Notes: generated by a model from the letters alone, not told the origin. A DNA stretch of 64,000 nt from CAXBBB01 sp963841855 (GCA_963841855.1 CAWJEJ010000001.1:248001-312000), one strand, 5' to 3'; positions 1 to 9,103 are shown, counted from the stretch's first letter. Numbers and translations: made by a program.

Positions 1-877
1 CGTTTTCACCGTCCTGAGCCGTCAGGGCGAACGAGAACACGTACTCCGACGAGGTGCCCGTCTGGTTGAACGCGGCTGCGAACGACGACTCCAATTGAAG
101 AGGACGGCCGCCCGAGGTGACGCCTTGAGTGATTACTCTGTTGGCCTCGGTCAGAGCTGCTTGGTAGTTACCCTGCTGTAGATAAACGCGTGCGAGGACG
201 GCGCTGGCAGCGTACGTGTTGGGCAGAATGGACCCGTCGGAGAGCTGATCCACCGCAGGCATCAGATCGCGAGCCGCCGAAAGGTCGGCAACCGCCTGCT
301 GATACACCGCTTCGACGGTTGATCGCGCGATCTCGAGCCCCTGGGCTCCCCGAGTCGGCTGAAGAACGAGAGGCACACCCAAGTTGCCCGACGGGCTGCC
401 GTCATTGAACGACTGGCCGTAATTGCGCACCAGTTCGAAGTAGAGCGTACCTCGCACGAATCGCGCGGTGCCCTCCGCGCGGTCACGTCGGTCCTGGTCG
501 CTACCAAACGCGTCGAGCGAGACCAGGACGTTGTTCGCGATATTGATCGCATAGTAACTGTTCGTCCACGTATCGCTAGCAAACGTGTTGTCGCTCAGTA
601 CGCTCTTGAGCCAGAACTGGCGTGGCTGAAGAAACGTGCCGCGCCAGCTGATCTCGGCTAGATCGGAGGCGAAGAGATCAGGCAGAAGCTGGTAGTAGCC
701 GCCCAGTACGGTATTGTCGCTCATGCGATCGACAGCGCCGATGAGAGCACTCTCGATGTTTTGAGGCGTCGAGAGTGCCAGTTCGTTGCTGATGCTCTGC
801 TGCGGATCCAGGTCGAGCGAGGAGTCGCAGCCCGCAAGAGCGAGAGCGGCTAATAGGAAACAGGTAAGACGAGTCAT
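1..877 (-). CDS. SusD/RagB-family outer-membrane lipoprotein, 3' truncated by window edge
   Basis: Reading down from ATG at 877, the frame stays open to base 1, so about 292 residues are present and the C-terminus lies outside the window. The N-terminus is a lipoprotein signal ending in LALAGC, with the lipid-attached cysteine at residue 17. SusD-like features follow: DPQQSISN, then helical TPR-like segments with ARFVRGTLYFELVRNYG and ILPNTYAASAVLARVYLQQG. SusD proteins are surface lipoproteins that cap a SusC transporter and bind its oligosaccharide or peptide substrate. The susC partner lies immediately upstream on the same strand, which makes the assignment firm. The substrate cannot be told, because no polysaccharide-degrading enzyme is adjacent within the window. 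Confidence 0.93.
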   Translation of the reverse strand, partial: MTRLTCFLLAALALAGCDSSLDLDPQQSISNELALSTPQNIESALIGAVDRMSDNTVLGGYYQLLPDLFASDLAEISWRGTFLQPRQFWLKSVLSDNTFASDTWTNSYYAINIANNVLVSLDAFGSDQDRRDRAEGTARFVRGTLYFELVRNYGQSFNDGSPSGNLGVPLVLQPTRGAQGLEIARSTVEAVYQQAVADLSAARDLMPAVDQLSDGSILPNTYAASAVLARVYLQQGNYQAALTEANRVITQGVTSGGRPLQLESSFAAAFNQTGTSSEYVFSFALTAQDGEN

Positions 878-880
878 AAG

Positions 881-922
881 AAAAAGTCAAAAGAGTGCCC
901 GTCGCAGATTCTGGACGGGCAC
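881..922 (-). terminator. Terminator-like hairpin between susC and susD
   Basis: A perfect 9-bp inverted repeat, GTGCCCGTC (895-903) and GACGGGCAC (914-922), has a 10-nt loop. Read on the minus strand it starts 8 nt past the susC stop and is followed by two T tracts (TCTTTTGACTTTTT) running to the susD start. This is the form of an intrinsic terminator or attenuator set between two genes normally expressed together. It would let the cell make a different amount of SusD than SusC, or protect the susC mRNA end. Confidence 0.7.
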
Positions 923-930
923 CCGTGGAA

Positions 931-3900
931 TCAAAAGGTGAACTGGACTCCAGCCGTGAGCGAGCGCGCCTGGGGAGCCGAATAGAATTCGTTGCCCAAA
1001 CCAATGTTACCTGCCACGAAGTCCGAGTTGACTTCAGGATCCCACCAGGGATAGTCGGTCCACGTGAGGAGGTTGGTTCCGATCAGGTAGACGCGGGCGT
1101 TCTGCACAGTATAGCGCTGGGTGAACTTGGCCGGGAGCGTGTAGGACAGAGACAGCGTGCGCAGCCGCATGTACGACGCGTCGTAGAGGTAGCGGCTCGA
1201 CTGCGCCGTTCCGTTTCCAAAGAACAGGCGCGCCTCGGGCACATCGGTATCGACGTTGCCAGTGCCCGGAATCGGGTTGCCATTGGCGTCGAGGTCGGGA
1301 GCCCGCCAGCGGTCCAGCTGGTCGCGCAGCTGGTTGTCGAAGAAGTCGCCGTTGGCTGTCTTGAACCGGCCTCCTCCATCATACACTTGGCTTCCCTCTA
1401 CGAACTGGAACAGCACGTCGAGTTCGAATCCGCGATATGCTACGCGCGTGCCGAATCCTCCCGTAAAGTCGGGATGGGGATCACCGATGACGACCTGATT
1501 GGCCTCGTTCGGATCGTTGGTCGTCGCTCCGGAATCGATGACGTTGCCGTTATCGTCCATCTCGTTGACGAAGTAGAGCGCGTCTCCCGTTTCTCGGTCT
1601 ACGCCTGCGTACTCGAATCCGAAGAACGCGCCGATCGGCTCGCCTTCGATGGCCCGGTTGATGAACCCACCCTGAATCACCTGCTCGTCGAGGTCGGTGA
1701 GCTCGTTGCGGTTGACCGAGAAGTTGAATAACCCGGTCCAGGTCAAATCGCGTGTCGATAGGATGCGGCTGTTGATCAACAGGTCGAAACCCTTGTTCTC
1801 CAAATTGCCGATGTTCTGCAGCTGGGTCGTAAAGCCCGATGTGCCTGGCAAGTTGATGCCGAGGAGCAAGTCTTCGGTTTGCTTGAGGTAGAGGTCAGCC
1901 TCACCGCTGATTCGGTCGCCGAAGAGATTAAAGTCGAGGCCGACATTGTACTGCGTCGTCCGCTCCCATTTGAGGTCGGCGTTTTCGATCTGTGTCGGAA
2001 TGATAGCAGGCGTCCCGCCCAGGTTCGACTCGCTCCACAAGCCCAGCGAAGAGAAGTTGCCCACCTCGGCGTTACCCGTCTGCCCCACGCTGCCGCGAAG
2101 CTTGAGGAACGAAAGTCCTGGAACGTTGCGCACGCCCGCTTCCTCGCTCAGCACCCATCCGACAGCCGCGGCGGGAAAGAAGCCATAACGGTTGTTGCGT
2201 CCGAAACGCGACGAGCCGTCGTAGCGGCCCGAGACGCTCAAGAAATACCGGCTAGCCAAGTCGTAGTTGAGACGGCCGAAGTAGCCCAAGAATCGGTAGC
2301 CAGTCTGCGTCGACGTGCCAGCCGTAATCTCTGCTGCTCCGTCGACCTGGGTGAAGTCGTCACTGGGGAATTTCTGACCCGTCACCGAAGTAGCGTCGAT
2401 CGCCACGTCTTGGTAGCTCGTGCCGACAGTGACGCCCACGTTGTGCCGGTTGGCGAACGTGTTGTCGTAGGCCAGATAGTTGTTGAGGTTGTAGTTCACG
2501 ACTCGGGCCCACGAGTTGAAACCCAGTCCGCGGTTGCCGCCGCTGTTATCGTCAACGGCGCTGCTATAGAACTGGTCTTCGTTTTGGTCGAGCAGGTCGA
2601 TGCCGAACTCGGACCGGAAGCGCAGACCGTCGAGCAGTTCGTACTGAGCGAACGCGTTACCGATGGCGCGAAAGGTGATGACCTTAAAGCGGACATTATC
2701 CGGGTTGTAGAGCAGACCGTTGAAATAGAGCGTCTCGGTGTTGAGCTCGTCCGTAGGCACGTAGCGCCCGTCGGCCAGAGCCGCTGCGTCGGGCATGAAA
2801 GCAGGCGAGATGGGCGCCTGAGCGATCAACTGGAGAGGCGTCGAAAAGCCGTTATCCGAGGAGAGACGCCGGTTGTTGACGCGGGCCAGGCTCAGGTTGG
2901 CACCGATTTCGGCCCGAGTACTGAGCGTGTGGTCCAGATTCAGCCGGCCCGAAAGGCGTTCGAACTCGTCCGTGATCAAGATGCCGGTATTGTCGCTCAC
3001 GCTACCCGACGCAAAGAAGCGCGTCGCCGCATTGCCTCCCCGCATGCTGATGTTGAGCTCCGTGCTCTCGCCGGTCTGAAACGCCCGATCCTGCCAATTC
3101 TCGTCGACAATGGCGTTCCCGTCGAGGGCTTGCCTCCAATCGGTACCTAGCGCCAGATCGTCGAACGTCGACTCGACGAACCCGACATAAAACGGTCCGT
3201 CGATGCGCTCCGAGTTCTCCGCCGCTTCCAAGAGAAGCGTCACATACTCCTCAGCATTCAGAAATTCGGGCTTGTTGGTCGGCTCACTGCTGCTGCGTCG
3301 CAGATCGACAGTGAACTGGGTCTTGCCATTAAAACCACTCTTGGTAGTGATGAGCACGACTCCGTTCGAGGCGCGCGCGCCGTAGATGGCCGACGCTGCG
3401 GCGTCCTTGAGCACTTCAATCGATGCGATGTCGTTCGGATTGAGTTGGGCCAGCGGGTTGGTCTGCGAAGCGTTACTCGAAAGGTTGTCGGTCGTAACCG
3501 GAATGCCGTCTACCACGTAGAGCGGGTCGTTGCTTGCCGAAACCGACGATGCCCCGCGAACGCGTACCTGAATGCCCTGGCCCAGCTTTCCGTTGTTGGT
3601 CTGTATGGTGACGCCCGAGATGCGCCCTTGGAGCGCCTGCTCGAACGAGTTGACGACGGCGTCTTCCAGGTCCTCTTCGCCCACGCGAGAGACGCTGCCC
3701 GTGCGAGCAAGCTCGCTCGTCGTGCCGAAACCGACGACGAGCACCTCTTCGAGTCCGAGAAGATCGGGCTTCAATTCCAGTTCGATTTCAACCGTTCGAC
3801 CCGCAGCTACCGTAACCACTTGCTGACTGCGCAGGTACCCGATGTACGAAGTGTAAACGGTGTAAGTGCCTGGCGACACGGCAATCGAGAACTCGCCTTC

Positions 3901-4065
3901 CAAATCTGTCGCCCCACCTAACGTAGTACCCTGAACGAGTACGTTCACACCGGGAAGCACGTCCCGAGATTCTGCATCGACGACGCGACCCGTGATAGTG
4001 CCCACCTGAGCAGATGCTGTAGCGGCCGATGCGAGCAGAGCGAGGAGCAGTAAAAATGTCTTCAT
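931..4065 (-). CDS. SusC/RagA-family TonB-linked outer-membrane transporter
   Basis: The 1044-aa protein matches the usual SusC length. Residues 1-20 are a signal peptide ending ATASAQ. Residues 22-100 form a carboxypeptidase-regulatory-like beta-sandwich (GTITGRVVDAES, GVNVLVQGTTLGG, DLEGEFS). A TonB-box-like EEVLVVGFGT is near 106-115. The plug at about 118-235 carries the SusC signature LYVVDGIPV at 182-190. The rest is the barrel, ending in aromatic GVQFTF. It would import a large ligand in a TonB-dependent way together with the SusD lipoprotein that follows. The leader from 4066 to about 4160 is AT-richer than its surroundings and contains TATACT at 4132-4137, but no convincing promoter could be fixed. 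Confidence 0.96.
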   Translation of the reverse strand: MKTFLLLLALLASAATASAQVGTITGRVVDAESRDVLPGVNVLVQGTTLGGATDLEGEFSIAVSPGTYTVYTSYIGYLRSQQVVTVAAGRTVEIELELKPDLLGLEEVLVVGFGTTSELARTGSVSRVGEEDLEDAVVNSFEQALQGRISGVTIQTNNGKLGQGIQVRVRGASSVSASNDPLYVVDGIPVTTDNLSSNASQTNPLAQLNPNDIASIEVLKDAAASAIYGARASNGVVLITTKSGFNGKTQFTVDLRRSSSEPTNKPEFLNAEEYVTLLLEAAENSERIDGPFYVGFVESTFDDLALGTDWRQALDGNAIVDENWQDRAFQTGESTELNISMRGGNAATRFFASGSVSDNTGILITDEFERLSGRLNLDHTLSTRAEIGANLSLARVNNRRLSSDNGFSTPLQLIAQAPISPAFMPDAAALADGRYVPTDELNTETLYFNGLLYNPDNVRFKVITFRAIGNAFAQYELLDGLRFRSEFGIDLLDQNEDQFYSSAVDDNSGGNRGLGFNSWARVVNYNLNNYLAYDNTFANRHNVGVTVGTSYQDVAIDATSVTGQKFPSDDFTQVDGAAEITAGTSTQTGYRFLGYFGRLNYDLASRYFLSVSGRYDGSSRFGRNNRYGFFPAAAVGWVLSEEAGVRNVPGLSFLKLRGSVGQTGNAEVGNFSSLGLWSESNLGGTPAIIPTQIENADLKWERTTQYNVGLDFNLFGDRISGEADLYLKQTEDLLLGINLPGTSGFTTQLQNIGNLENKGFDLLINSRILSTRDLTWTGLFNFSVNRNELTDLDEQVIQGGFINRAIEGEPIGAFFGFEYAGVDRETGDALYFVNEMDDNGNVIDSGATTNDPNEANQVVIGDPHPDFTGGFGTRVAYRGFELDVLFQFVEGSQVYDGGGRFKTANGDFFDNQLRDQLDRWRAPDLDANGNPIPGTGNVDTDVPEARLFFGNGTAQSSRYLYDASYMRLRTLSLSYTLPAKFTQRYTVQNARVYLIGTNLLTWTDYPWWDPEVNSDFVAGNIGLGNEFYSAPQARSLTAGVQFTF

Positions 4066-4224
4066 ATTAGAGAGATGAGATGGTAGACAGATGAGAGACG
4101 TTCGCCTTCCGGACCGTTCGCCGGATGGAGAGTATACTAAAAAAGGCGTTGCACGTTCGTAAAGGTTGCCCGTGGGACTGATCCGTCAATAGAAAACGCG
4201 TCCCTCCTGCCATCTGATGACGTT

Positions 4225-4881
4225 TTAGACGAACTGAGAGCGGAACGCCTGAAACTCGTCTCGCAGGTCCGACAATTCGGCTTCCAGAGCGTCGATTCGC
4301 TCCTGCATGGTGCCTGCAAGCGACGAGGGAGTCTCGGGAGCGGTCGGTGAGCCTTCCGTTTCTACCGGCGCGAACGTGTGCGCGAACTGTTCACCGCGCT
4401 CGCCTGCTACCTGAGCCAGCGACACAATCAGCGCAGGCTCCCATGCCGCAAGAGCTTGCACCTGACCTGACGCGTCGTCGAGCGTCTCGAACTCATGCAT
4501 CCGTTTCCACCGTCCGCGCAGCTCGCCCACCGTCTGCGGCCCCCGAAGCATGAGCCCCGCGACCAGAGTCTCCTGCGCCGCCGTCAGTCGATACGTTCGT
4601 GCTAGTTGCGTCCGAAACTTCGCCACTCGGCCTCCTGCCCCTGTCTGCTCGGCCACGAGCCCATGCTTCTTCAGAGCAGACAATGCCTCTCTCACCGTTG
4701 ACTCGTCGTAATCAACGACCGGCTCCCGGTTCGACGTCTGATTGCATCCCGTGACCAGGGCCGCCAGACTCAGCGGATAGTTCTGCGGCGTCGCCAGTCC
4801 TTTCTCCGACAGTACGCCGAGAACGCGCACTTCTTCGGGCGATAAATGCGGAGTAGACTCACTGGATAGATCTGTGTTCAT
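4225..4881 (-). CDS. YceH/UPF0502 (DUF480) family protein
   Basis: The 218-aa protein starts its conserved region with LSPEEVRVLGVLSEKGLATP at about residue 13, followed by the family hallmarks YPLSLAALVTGCNQTSNREP and GLVAEQTGAGGRVAKF. These form two winged-helix domains. Length matches E. coli YceH (215 aa). The family is widely conserved but its biochemical role is not established; the winged-helix fold suggests nucleic-acid binding or regulation. A C-terminal coiled-coil-like segment (MQERIDALEAELSDLRDEFQ) follows a proline-rich linker. The ankyrin gene upstream ends 36 bases before this start, so the two may be cotranscribed. Confidence 0.9.
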   Translation of the reverse strand: MNTDLSSESTPHLSPEEVRVLGVLSEKGLATPQNYPLSLAALVTGCNQTSNREPVVDYDESTVREALSALKKHGLVAEQTGAGGRVAKFRTQLARTYRLTAAQETLVAGLMLRGPQTVGELRGRWKRMHEFETLDDASGQVQALAAWEPALIVSLAQVAGERGEQFAHTFAPVETEGSPTAPETPSSLAGTMQERIDALEAELSDLRDEFQAFRSQFV

Positions 4882-4917
4882 CGGTACGGTCGAAAGGTCA
4901 TGCCAGGGTTCAATTCG

Positions 4918-5322
4918 TCAGTTGGAAATCCGTCCGATAAAATCCACAATCTCTACTTCCCCGTTTTCCTCGGCATAGTCCAGCACGGTTTTACCCTCGC
5001 TATCGATGTGGTTGAGGTCGGCGCCCATGGAAAGGACTGCAACTAGCATGCTCATATCTCGGCACCCGTCGTTCACCGTGGCTGACTTGGCATACATGAG
5101 GACAGAGGTACCTTTGTGATTCGTAGAGTTTATATCGGCTCCTCGCTCGACCAAGAACCTCACCACGTCTTCCTTCATGTGATAGGCAGCCAATATTATA
5201 GCGTTCCAGCCTTTATCGTTGCGCGTGTCGATATCGTCAATGAACTTCAGGCTGCGCTCAACGGCCTCAACGTCGCCTTGCCGGGAGGCCTCCCATAGCT
5301 TCTGATACTGATCACTCATCAT
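4918..5322 (-). CDS. Small ankyrin-repeat protein
   Basis: ATG at 5322 gives a 134-aa protein with no signal peptide. A longer open frame exists but would run antisense-like through the carboxylase gene end, so the double-ATG start MMSDQYQKLW was chosen. Ankyrin repeats are visible as DTRNDKGWNAIILAAYH, VVRFLVERGADINSTNHKG and MGADLNHIDSEGKTVLDYA. This is a cytoplasmic protein-interaction scaffold with no recognisable catalytic part. Its base composition is lower in GC than its neighbours (29 G/C in 5101-5160). It resembles small ankyrin proteins that act as immunity or adaptor partners, but no toxin partner is visible here. Confidence 0.85.
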   Translation of the reverse strand: MMSDQYQKLWEASRQGDVEAVERSLKFIDDIDTRNDKGWNAIILAAYHMKEDVVRFLVERGADINSTNHKGTSVLMYAKSATVNDGCRDMSMLVAVLSMGADLNHIDSEGKTVLDYAEENGEVEIVDFIGRISN

Positions 5323-5357
5323 GTCACAATCCGTGTGTGCTCGGCGTATCTGCGATT

Positions 5358-6902
5358 TCAAAGCGGCAGGTTGCCGTGCTTCTTGCGCGGAAGCGTTTGC
5401 ACTTTGTTTTCGAGCATCTTCAGTGCGGCAATTAGGCGCGGCCTCGTCTCGCTGGGCCGGATAATGTCGTCGACATAGCCGCGTTCGGCGGCAATGTAGG
5501 GGTTGGCGAAGTGGTCGCGGTAGTCGTCGGTCAAGCGCGCCTCCTCGGCGGCGGCATCGTCGGCCTGAGCGATTTCGTTGCGAAAGATGATTTCGACGGC
5601 GCCTTTGGGTCCCATGACAGCGATCTCGGCAGTCGGCCAAGCGAGGTTGAGATCAGCGCGGATGTGCTTGGAGTTCATCACGTCGTAGGCGCCACCGTAG
5701 GCTTTTCGGGTGATGACGGTCAGTTTGGGTACGGTCGCCTCGCAGAACGCGTAGAGCAGTTTGGCGCCGTGCCGGATCACGCCGCGCCACTCCTGGTCCG
5801 TCCCAGGTAAGAAGCCGGGTACGTCCTCGAACACCACGAGCGGAATGCCGAATGCGTCGCAGAAGCGGACGAAACGCGCGCCCTTGACGCTGGACTCAAT
5901 GTCGAGCACACCCGCCAAGACCGCTGGCTGATTGGCGACGATGCCGACGCTTCGCCCTCCCAGACGCGCAAACCCAACTACGAGGTTGGCCGCGTAGTCC
6001 GGGTGGATCTCGAAAAACGAGGACCGATCGACGACGCGGCCGATTACGTCGAGGATATCATAGGGTTTGTTCGGATTTTCGGGGACGAGCGTGTCCAACT
6101 CGGCGTCTTGCCGGTCGGGCGGATCAGCGGTGTCGCCGGTGGGCGTGACGTCCTCGCAGTTCGAAGGCAGATAGCTCAGCAGCGTGCGGATCTTGACCAG
6201 AGCGTCGGCCTCGCTGGTGCACGCCAGGTGCGCGACGCCTGACTTACTGGCGTGCGTGTCGGCGCCTCCCAACTCTTCCTGCGTCACGTCCTCGTTGGTA
6301 ACTGTCTTGACGACGCCGGGGCCGGTGACGAACATATAGCTCGTCTCCTTGACCATAAACACGAAGTCCGTGATCGCTGGACTGTAGACCGCTCCACCCG
6401 CGCACGGACCCAGAATGGCCGAGATCTGCGGCACGACACCACTTGCCAGCGTGTTCAGCAGAAAGATGTCGGCATAGCCGCCCAGCGCTGCCACTCCTTC
6501 CTGAATACGCGCGCCGCCGCTGTCGTTGAGGCCGACGATGGGGTAGCCATTCTCCATGGCCAGATTCATCACCCTCACGATCTTTTGGGCGTGCGCCTCA
6601 CCTAGCGAGCCGCCAAAAACGGTAAAATCTTGGGCGAACACGTAGATCGTCCGCCCATCAACGGTCCCCCACCCCGTCACCACGCCATCGCCGTAGGGAC
6701 GCGATTTGTCCAACCCGAACGCCGTATGCTGATGCCGCACGAACGCGCCGATCTCGACGAACGAACCGGGGTCGAGCAGAATGTCGATGCGCTCCCTCGC
6801 GGTCAGCTTGCCCTTCTCGTGCTGCTTGGAGATGCGAGATGCTCCTCCACCTTCGAGCGATTGAAGGCGGCGTTCGGCGAGCGTTTCGAGAGGTGTCGGC
6901 AT
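5358..6902 (-). CDS. Acyl-CoA carboxylase (propionyl-CoA type) carboxyltransferase beta subunit
   Basis: ATG at 6902 gives 514 aa (MPTPLETLAERRL), matching propionyl-CoA carboxylase beta subunits. The crotonase-like N-half has KLTARERIDILLDPGSFVE, YVFAQDFTVFGGSLGEAHA and LNDSGGARIQEGV, with the acyl-CoA oxyanion region GPCAGGAVYSPA. The C-half has GFARLGGRSVGIVANQP, VFEDVPGFLPGTDQEW and RKAYGGAYDVM. It transfers carboxyl groups from biotin to propionyl- or acetyl-CoA, feeding methylmalonyl-CoA or malonyl-CoA pathways. The biotin carboxylase and carrier subunits are not in the window. The 440-aa gene upstream ends 16 bases before this start, which suggests cotranscription. Confidence 0.95.
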   Translation of the reverse strand: MPTPLETLAERRLQSLEGGGASRISKQHEKGKLTARERIDILLDPGSFVEIGAFVRHQHTAFGLDKSRPYGDGVVTGWGTVDGRTIYVFAQDFTVFGGSLGEAHAQKIVRVMNLAMENGYPIVGLNDSGGARIQEGVAALGGYADIFLLNTLASGVVPQISAILGPCAGGAVYSPAITDFVFMVKETSYMFVTGPGVVKTVTNEDVTQEELGGADTHASKSGVAHLACTSEADALVKIRTLLSYLPSNCEDVTPTGDTADPPDRQDAELDTLVPENPNKPYDILDVIGRVVDRSSFFEIHPDYAANLVVGFARLGGRSVGIVANQPAVLAGVLDIESSVKGARFVRFCDAFGIPLVVFEDVPGFLPGTDQEWRGVIRHGAKLLYAFCEATVPKLTVITRKAYGGAYDVMNSKHIRADLNLAWPTAEIAVMGPKGAVEIIFRNEIAQADDAAAEEARLTDDYRDHFANPYIAAERGYVDDIIRPSETRPRLIAALKMLENKVQTLPRKKHGNLPL

Positions 6903-6918
6903 GACGAAAGTGTGCGGG

Positions 6919-8241
6919 TCAAGAGTGGAAGCGGCGCTCGGCGGCTTCGGTGAAGGAGACGGCGGTCGCGCTATAGATGTTGACTTGGTGGTCTCGGTAG
7001 GCCGCGCCCAGCACGCGCGACGCCTCGGACCACGATCCCGCGATAGCCAGCCGGCCGAGCAGGTCGCCGTACGCAGTCTCCGACCCCGAAAACAAATCGC
7101 GGATGTACAGCCGTCGCTGCGCAGCGGGAACGCTACCCAAAGCGCGGTGCTCGCTGCGGTCGAGATCCGGCGCGCTGCCGAACTGGGTCGCGCTGGGCGG
7201 GACGGCACTGCTCTTGCCAAACTGCTTCCACAGCGGCTGAGGCGCGTCGGCAGAACTGGGCTCGACACTGCCTGTCCGGCCTTGTGCGAATCGCTGCCAC
7301 AAAGGCTGCGGAGCCGTCGGCGCCGGCTCGGGGATCGGTGCGATCGACTCCGGAATCGGCGCGGGCGGCTCGGCTTTCGGCTGGACGAACTCTACCGATT
7401 GGTCCTGTTCAAGCGCGGGCGTAGGGTGCGGAGGAGTGGGCGCAGGCGCGGACTGCAAACCTGCGGAGGGGTTGGGCTGCGTCAGCGGAGCGACTTTGCG
7501 CAGCGCGTCGGACTGCGACAGTAAGTCGCGCAGCGTATCAGCCGTCACCGGTTGGCGATGCGCCTCGACGGCCTGCGCCTGCTCCTGCATCCCTTTGTCG
7601 CGCAGGAACTGGCTCAGCAGTTCGACTTCGACGCGCAGCGGTCGTCCTTCACCAGCCACTTCGTACAACTGCTCCAGCAGCCCGACCCAATCGCCAGCGT
7701 CGTACTCGGCTGGCGTGCGGTGCTCAATGCGCTGCAGCAGGCGCGAGAGACCGCTCCGGGTGACGACTTCCTCGCCCTTTTGAGACAGGTAGGCTCGCAC
7801 GACCTCGGTCAGATACCCGTAGGCGCTGAAATACCGCATCCGCCGCCGAACGACTTCGGCCGAGAGTTCGTCGCGTCCCGGCGGAAACACGAATCGGACC
7901 AGAGCGCGGGCAGGCTGTACGAGGTAGGGCACGACCTGAATCACAGCTTGGCGCAGCGTGTGGTGCCACTCTTCGGCCGGAATATGGGCGTGCTCGGCCA
8001 AAACGACGAGGTAGGAAGCTTGCGCCTCCTGAAGCTCTGGAGCGCCATAGTCGAACCAACGCGAGCGCGACTTGGCGAGCGCCGCGGCCTCCAACTCGAG
8101 GCGCCGCTGAAGCGTCTGAGCGAGAAAGTGAGAGATGCCTTCGGGCACGTCAGCCGCGGAAAGATCGTCGAGCGAGTAGGCGCGGTCGGCGGGGAGCTGG
8201 GCCGACAGGCGGTCGAACACGCGGTCCGTAGTCTCGGTCAT
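6919..8241 (-). CDS. Unrecognised 440-aa cytoplasmic protein with proline-rich linker
   Basis: ATG at 8241 (MTETTDRVFDRLSAQ) is used because the longer frame overlaps the neighbouring gene. No family was recognised. The N-terminal 250 residues look alpha-helical, with HLAQ/LVVLAEHAH/LFQ-type segments and no signal peptide or membrane span. A proline-rich linker at about 255-310 follows (APAPTPPHPTPALEQ, then PEP repeats). Two short near-repeats come next, APQPLWQRFAQGRTGSVEPS and APQPLWKQFGKSSAVPPS. A C-terminal domain of about 75 residues contains RLYIRDLFSGSETAYGDLLG and DHQVNIYSATAVSFTEAAER. It sits 16 bases ahead of the carboxylase beta subunit, a context that may or may not be functional. 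Confidence 0.75.
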   Translation of the reverse strand: MTETTDRVFDRLSAQLPADRAYSLDDLSAADVPEGISHFLAQTLQRRLELEAAALAKSRSRWFDYGAPELQEAQASYLVVLAEHAHIPAEEWHHTLRQAVIQVVPYLVQPARALVRFVFPPGRDELSAEVVRRRMRYFSAYGYLTEVVRAYLSQKGEEVVTRSGLSRLLQRIEHRTPAEYDAGDWVGLLEQLYEVAGEGRPLRVEVELLSQFLRDKGMQEQAQAVEAHRQPVTADTLRDLLSQSDALRKVAPLTQPNPSAGLQSAPAPTPPHPTPALEQDQSVEFVQPKAEPPAPIPESIAPIPEPAPTAPQPLWQRFAQGRTGSVEPSSADAPQPLWKQFGKSSAVPPSATQFGSAPDLDRSEHRALGSVPAAQRRLYIRDLFSGSETAYGDLLGRLAIAGSWSEASRVLGAAYRDHQVNIYSATAVSFTEAAERRFHS

Positions 8242-8281
8242 GGGCAACGTTGGGGAAGAGTGCCAAACTACGCACGCTGCG

Positions 8282-9103
8282 CTAACGGCTCGACACGTGG
8301 AGCCGGGCGCGGACGGGCAGGTGATCCGATGCAGCGCGCGCTTCTTCCGTATCGACCGACTCAATGGCGCCCACCTTCAAGCCGCGCGCGTAGATTCGGT
8401 CGAGAGCCAGCAGCGGGCGTCCGGCAGGAAAAGAGAGCGGCCAATCGGCGTTGTGGTGCCGGTCTTCGAACTCGCGTTCGAGCGAGCGCGTCGCGGGGCA
8501 GTGCCGCCACGCGTTCATGTCTCCCAGCAGCACGACGGGGCCTTGCAGGTGTGGGTGGTCCAGCAGCATCTGCACTTGTCTGTGGCGCGTACGGTCGACG
8601 AGGGCGAGGTGGGTCGATACGACGGAGAGGGGCGCCTGACTCGGGCCGCGCTCGAACTGCACGACCAGAGCGGCCCGGCGCTCCATCCGCCCGAGCGACA
8701 GGTTGATGATGAACGCCGAGTGGATCGGCCAGCGCGAAAGGACGGCATTGCCCAGCATGCCGTTGCGGTGCGGGCGCGTTGCCACGAACGCGACGTTGAA
8801 GGCGTTGCGCTCGACGAAATCGGAAAGCGGGTCGTGATCGCGTGTCGGGATCAGCACCTCTTGCAACGCGATGACTGGAGCGCCGATGGACAGAATGACC
8901 TGCTCGGCTCGGTGGGGCACAAACTCGTCGCGCTTGCGGACCCCTCCGCTCCACCGGTGCACGTTGTAAGTGGCGATGTCGAAAGTGTCGGCGGGGGTCA
9001 GAACCGACGAAGCGGCGGGCTGCCACAACGCCATGCGCGGCTCGGGCGGCTCGTCAAGCCAGCGGCGGACTTGTCGGCGAAGGGTTTCGGTCGGAGTGAG
9101 CAC
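8282..9103 (-). CDS. Endonuclease/exonuclease/phosphatase (EEP) family hydrolase
   Basis: A GTG start at 9103 gives 273 aa. EEP motifs appear in order: FDIATYNVHRWSGG (Asn), VIALQEVL (metal-binding Glu), LSVVSTHLALVDRTRH, LLGDMNAWR (Asp and Asn) and ASDHLPVRARL (catalytic Asp-His). These define a metal-dependent phosphodiesterase of the DNase I/sphingomyelinase-like fold. No signal peptide is present. The substrate cannot be set from sequence: relatives hydrolyse nucleic acids, phosphoinositides or cardiolipin-like phosphodiesters. The dihydroorotase-like gene ends 51 bases upstream and the 440-aa gene starts 40 bases downstream, so it lies inside a same-strand run. Confidence 0.9.
   Translation of the reverse strand: MLTPTETLRRQVRRWLDEPPEPRMALWQPAASSVLTPADTFDIATYNVHRWSGGVRKRDEFVPHRAEQVILSIGAPVIALQEVLIPTRDHDPLSDFVERNAFNVAFVATRPHRNGMLGNAVLSRWPIHSAFIINLSLGRMERRAALVVQFERGPSQAPLSVVSTHLALVDRTRHRQVQMLLDHPHLQGPVVLLGDMNAWRHCPATRSLEREFEDRHHNADWPLSFPAGRPLLALDRIYARGLKVGAIESVDTEEARAASDHLPVRARLHVSSR

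Noticed and set aside
895..1731. A long plus-strand open frame opposite susC, and several similar ones opposite other genes (for example 1879-3150, 23,150-24,490)
   Set aside because: They are antisense to clearly conserved proteins, have shadow-type composition rich in Arg, Val and His, and show no domain.
4121..4170. Possible promoter ahead of susC around TATACT at 4132-4137
   Set aside because: No TTG element stands 19 bases upstream and no sigma-70-type spacing fits, so it was not listed.
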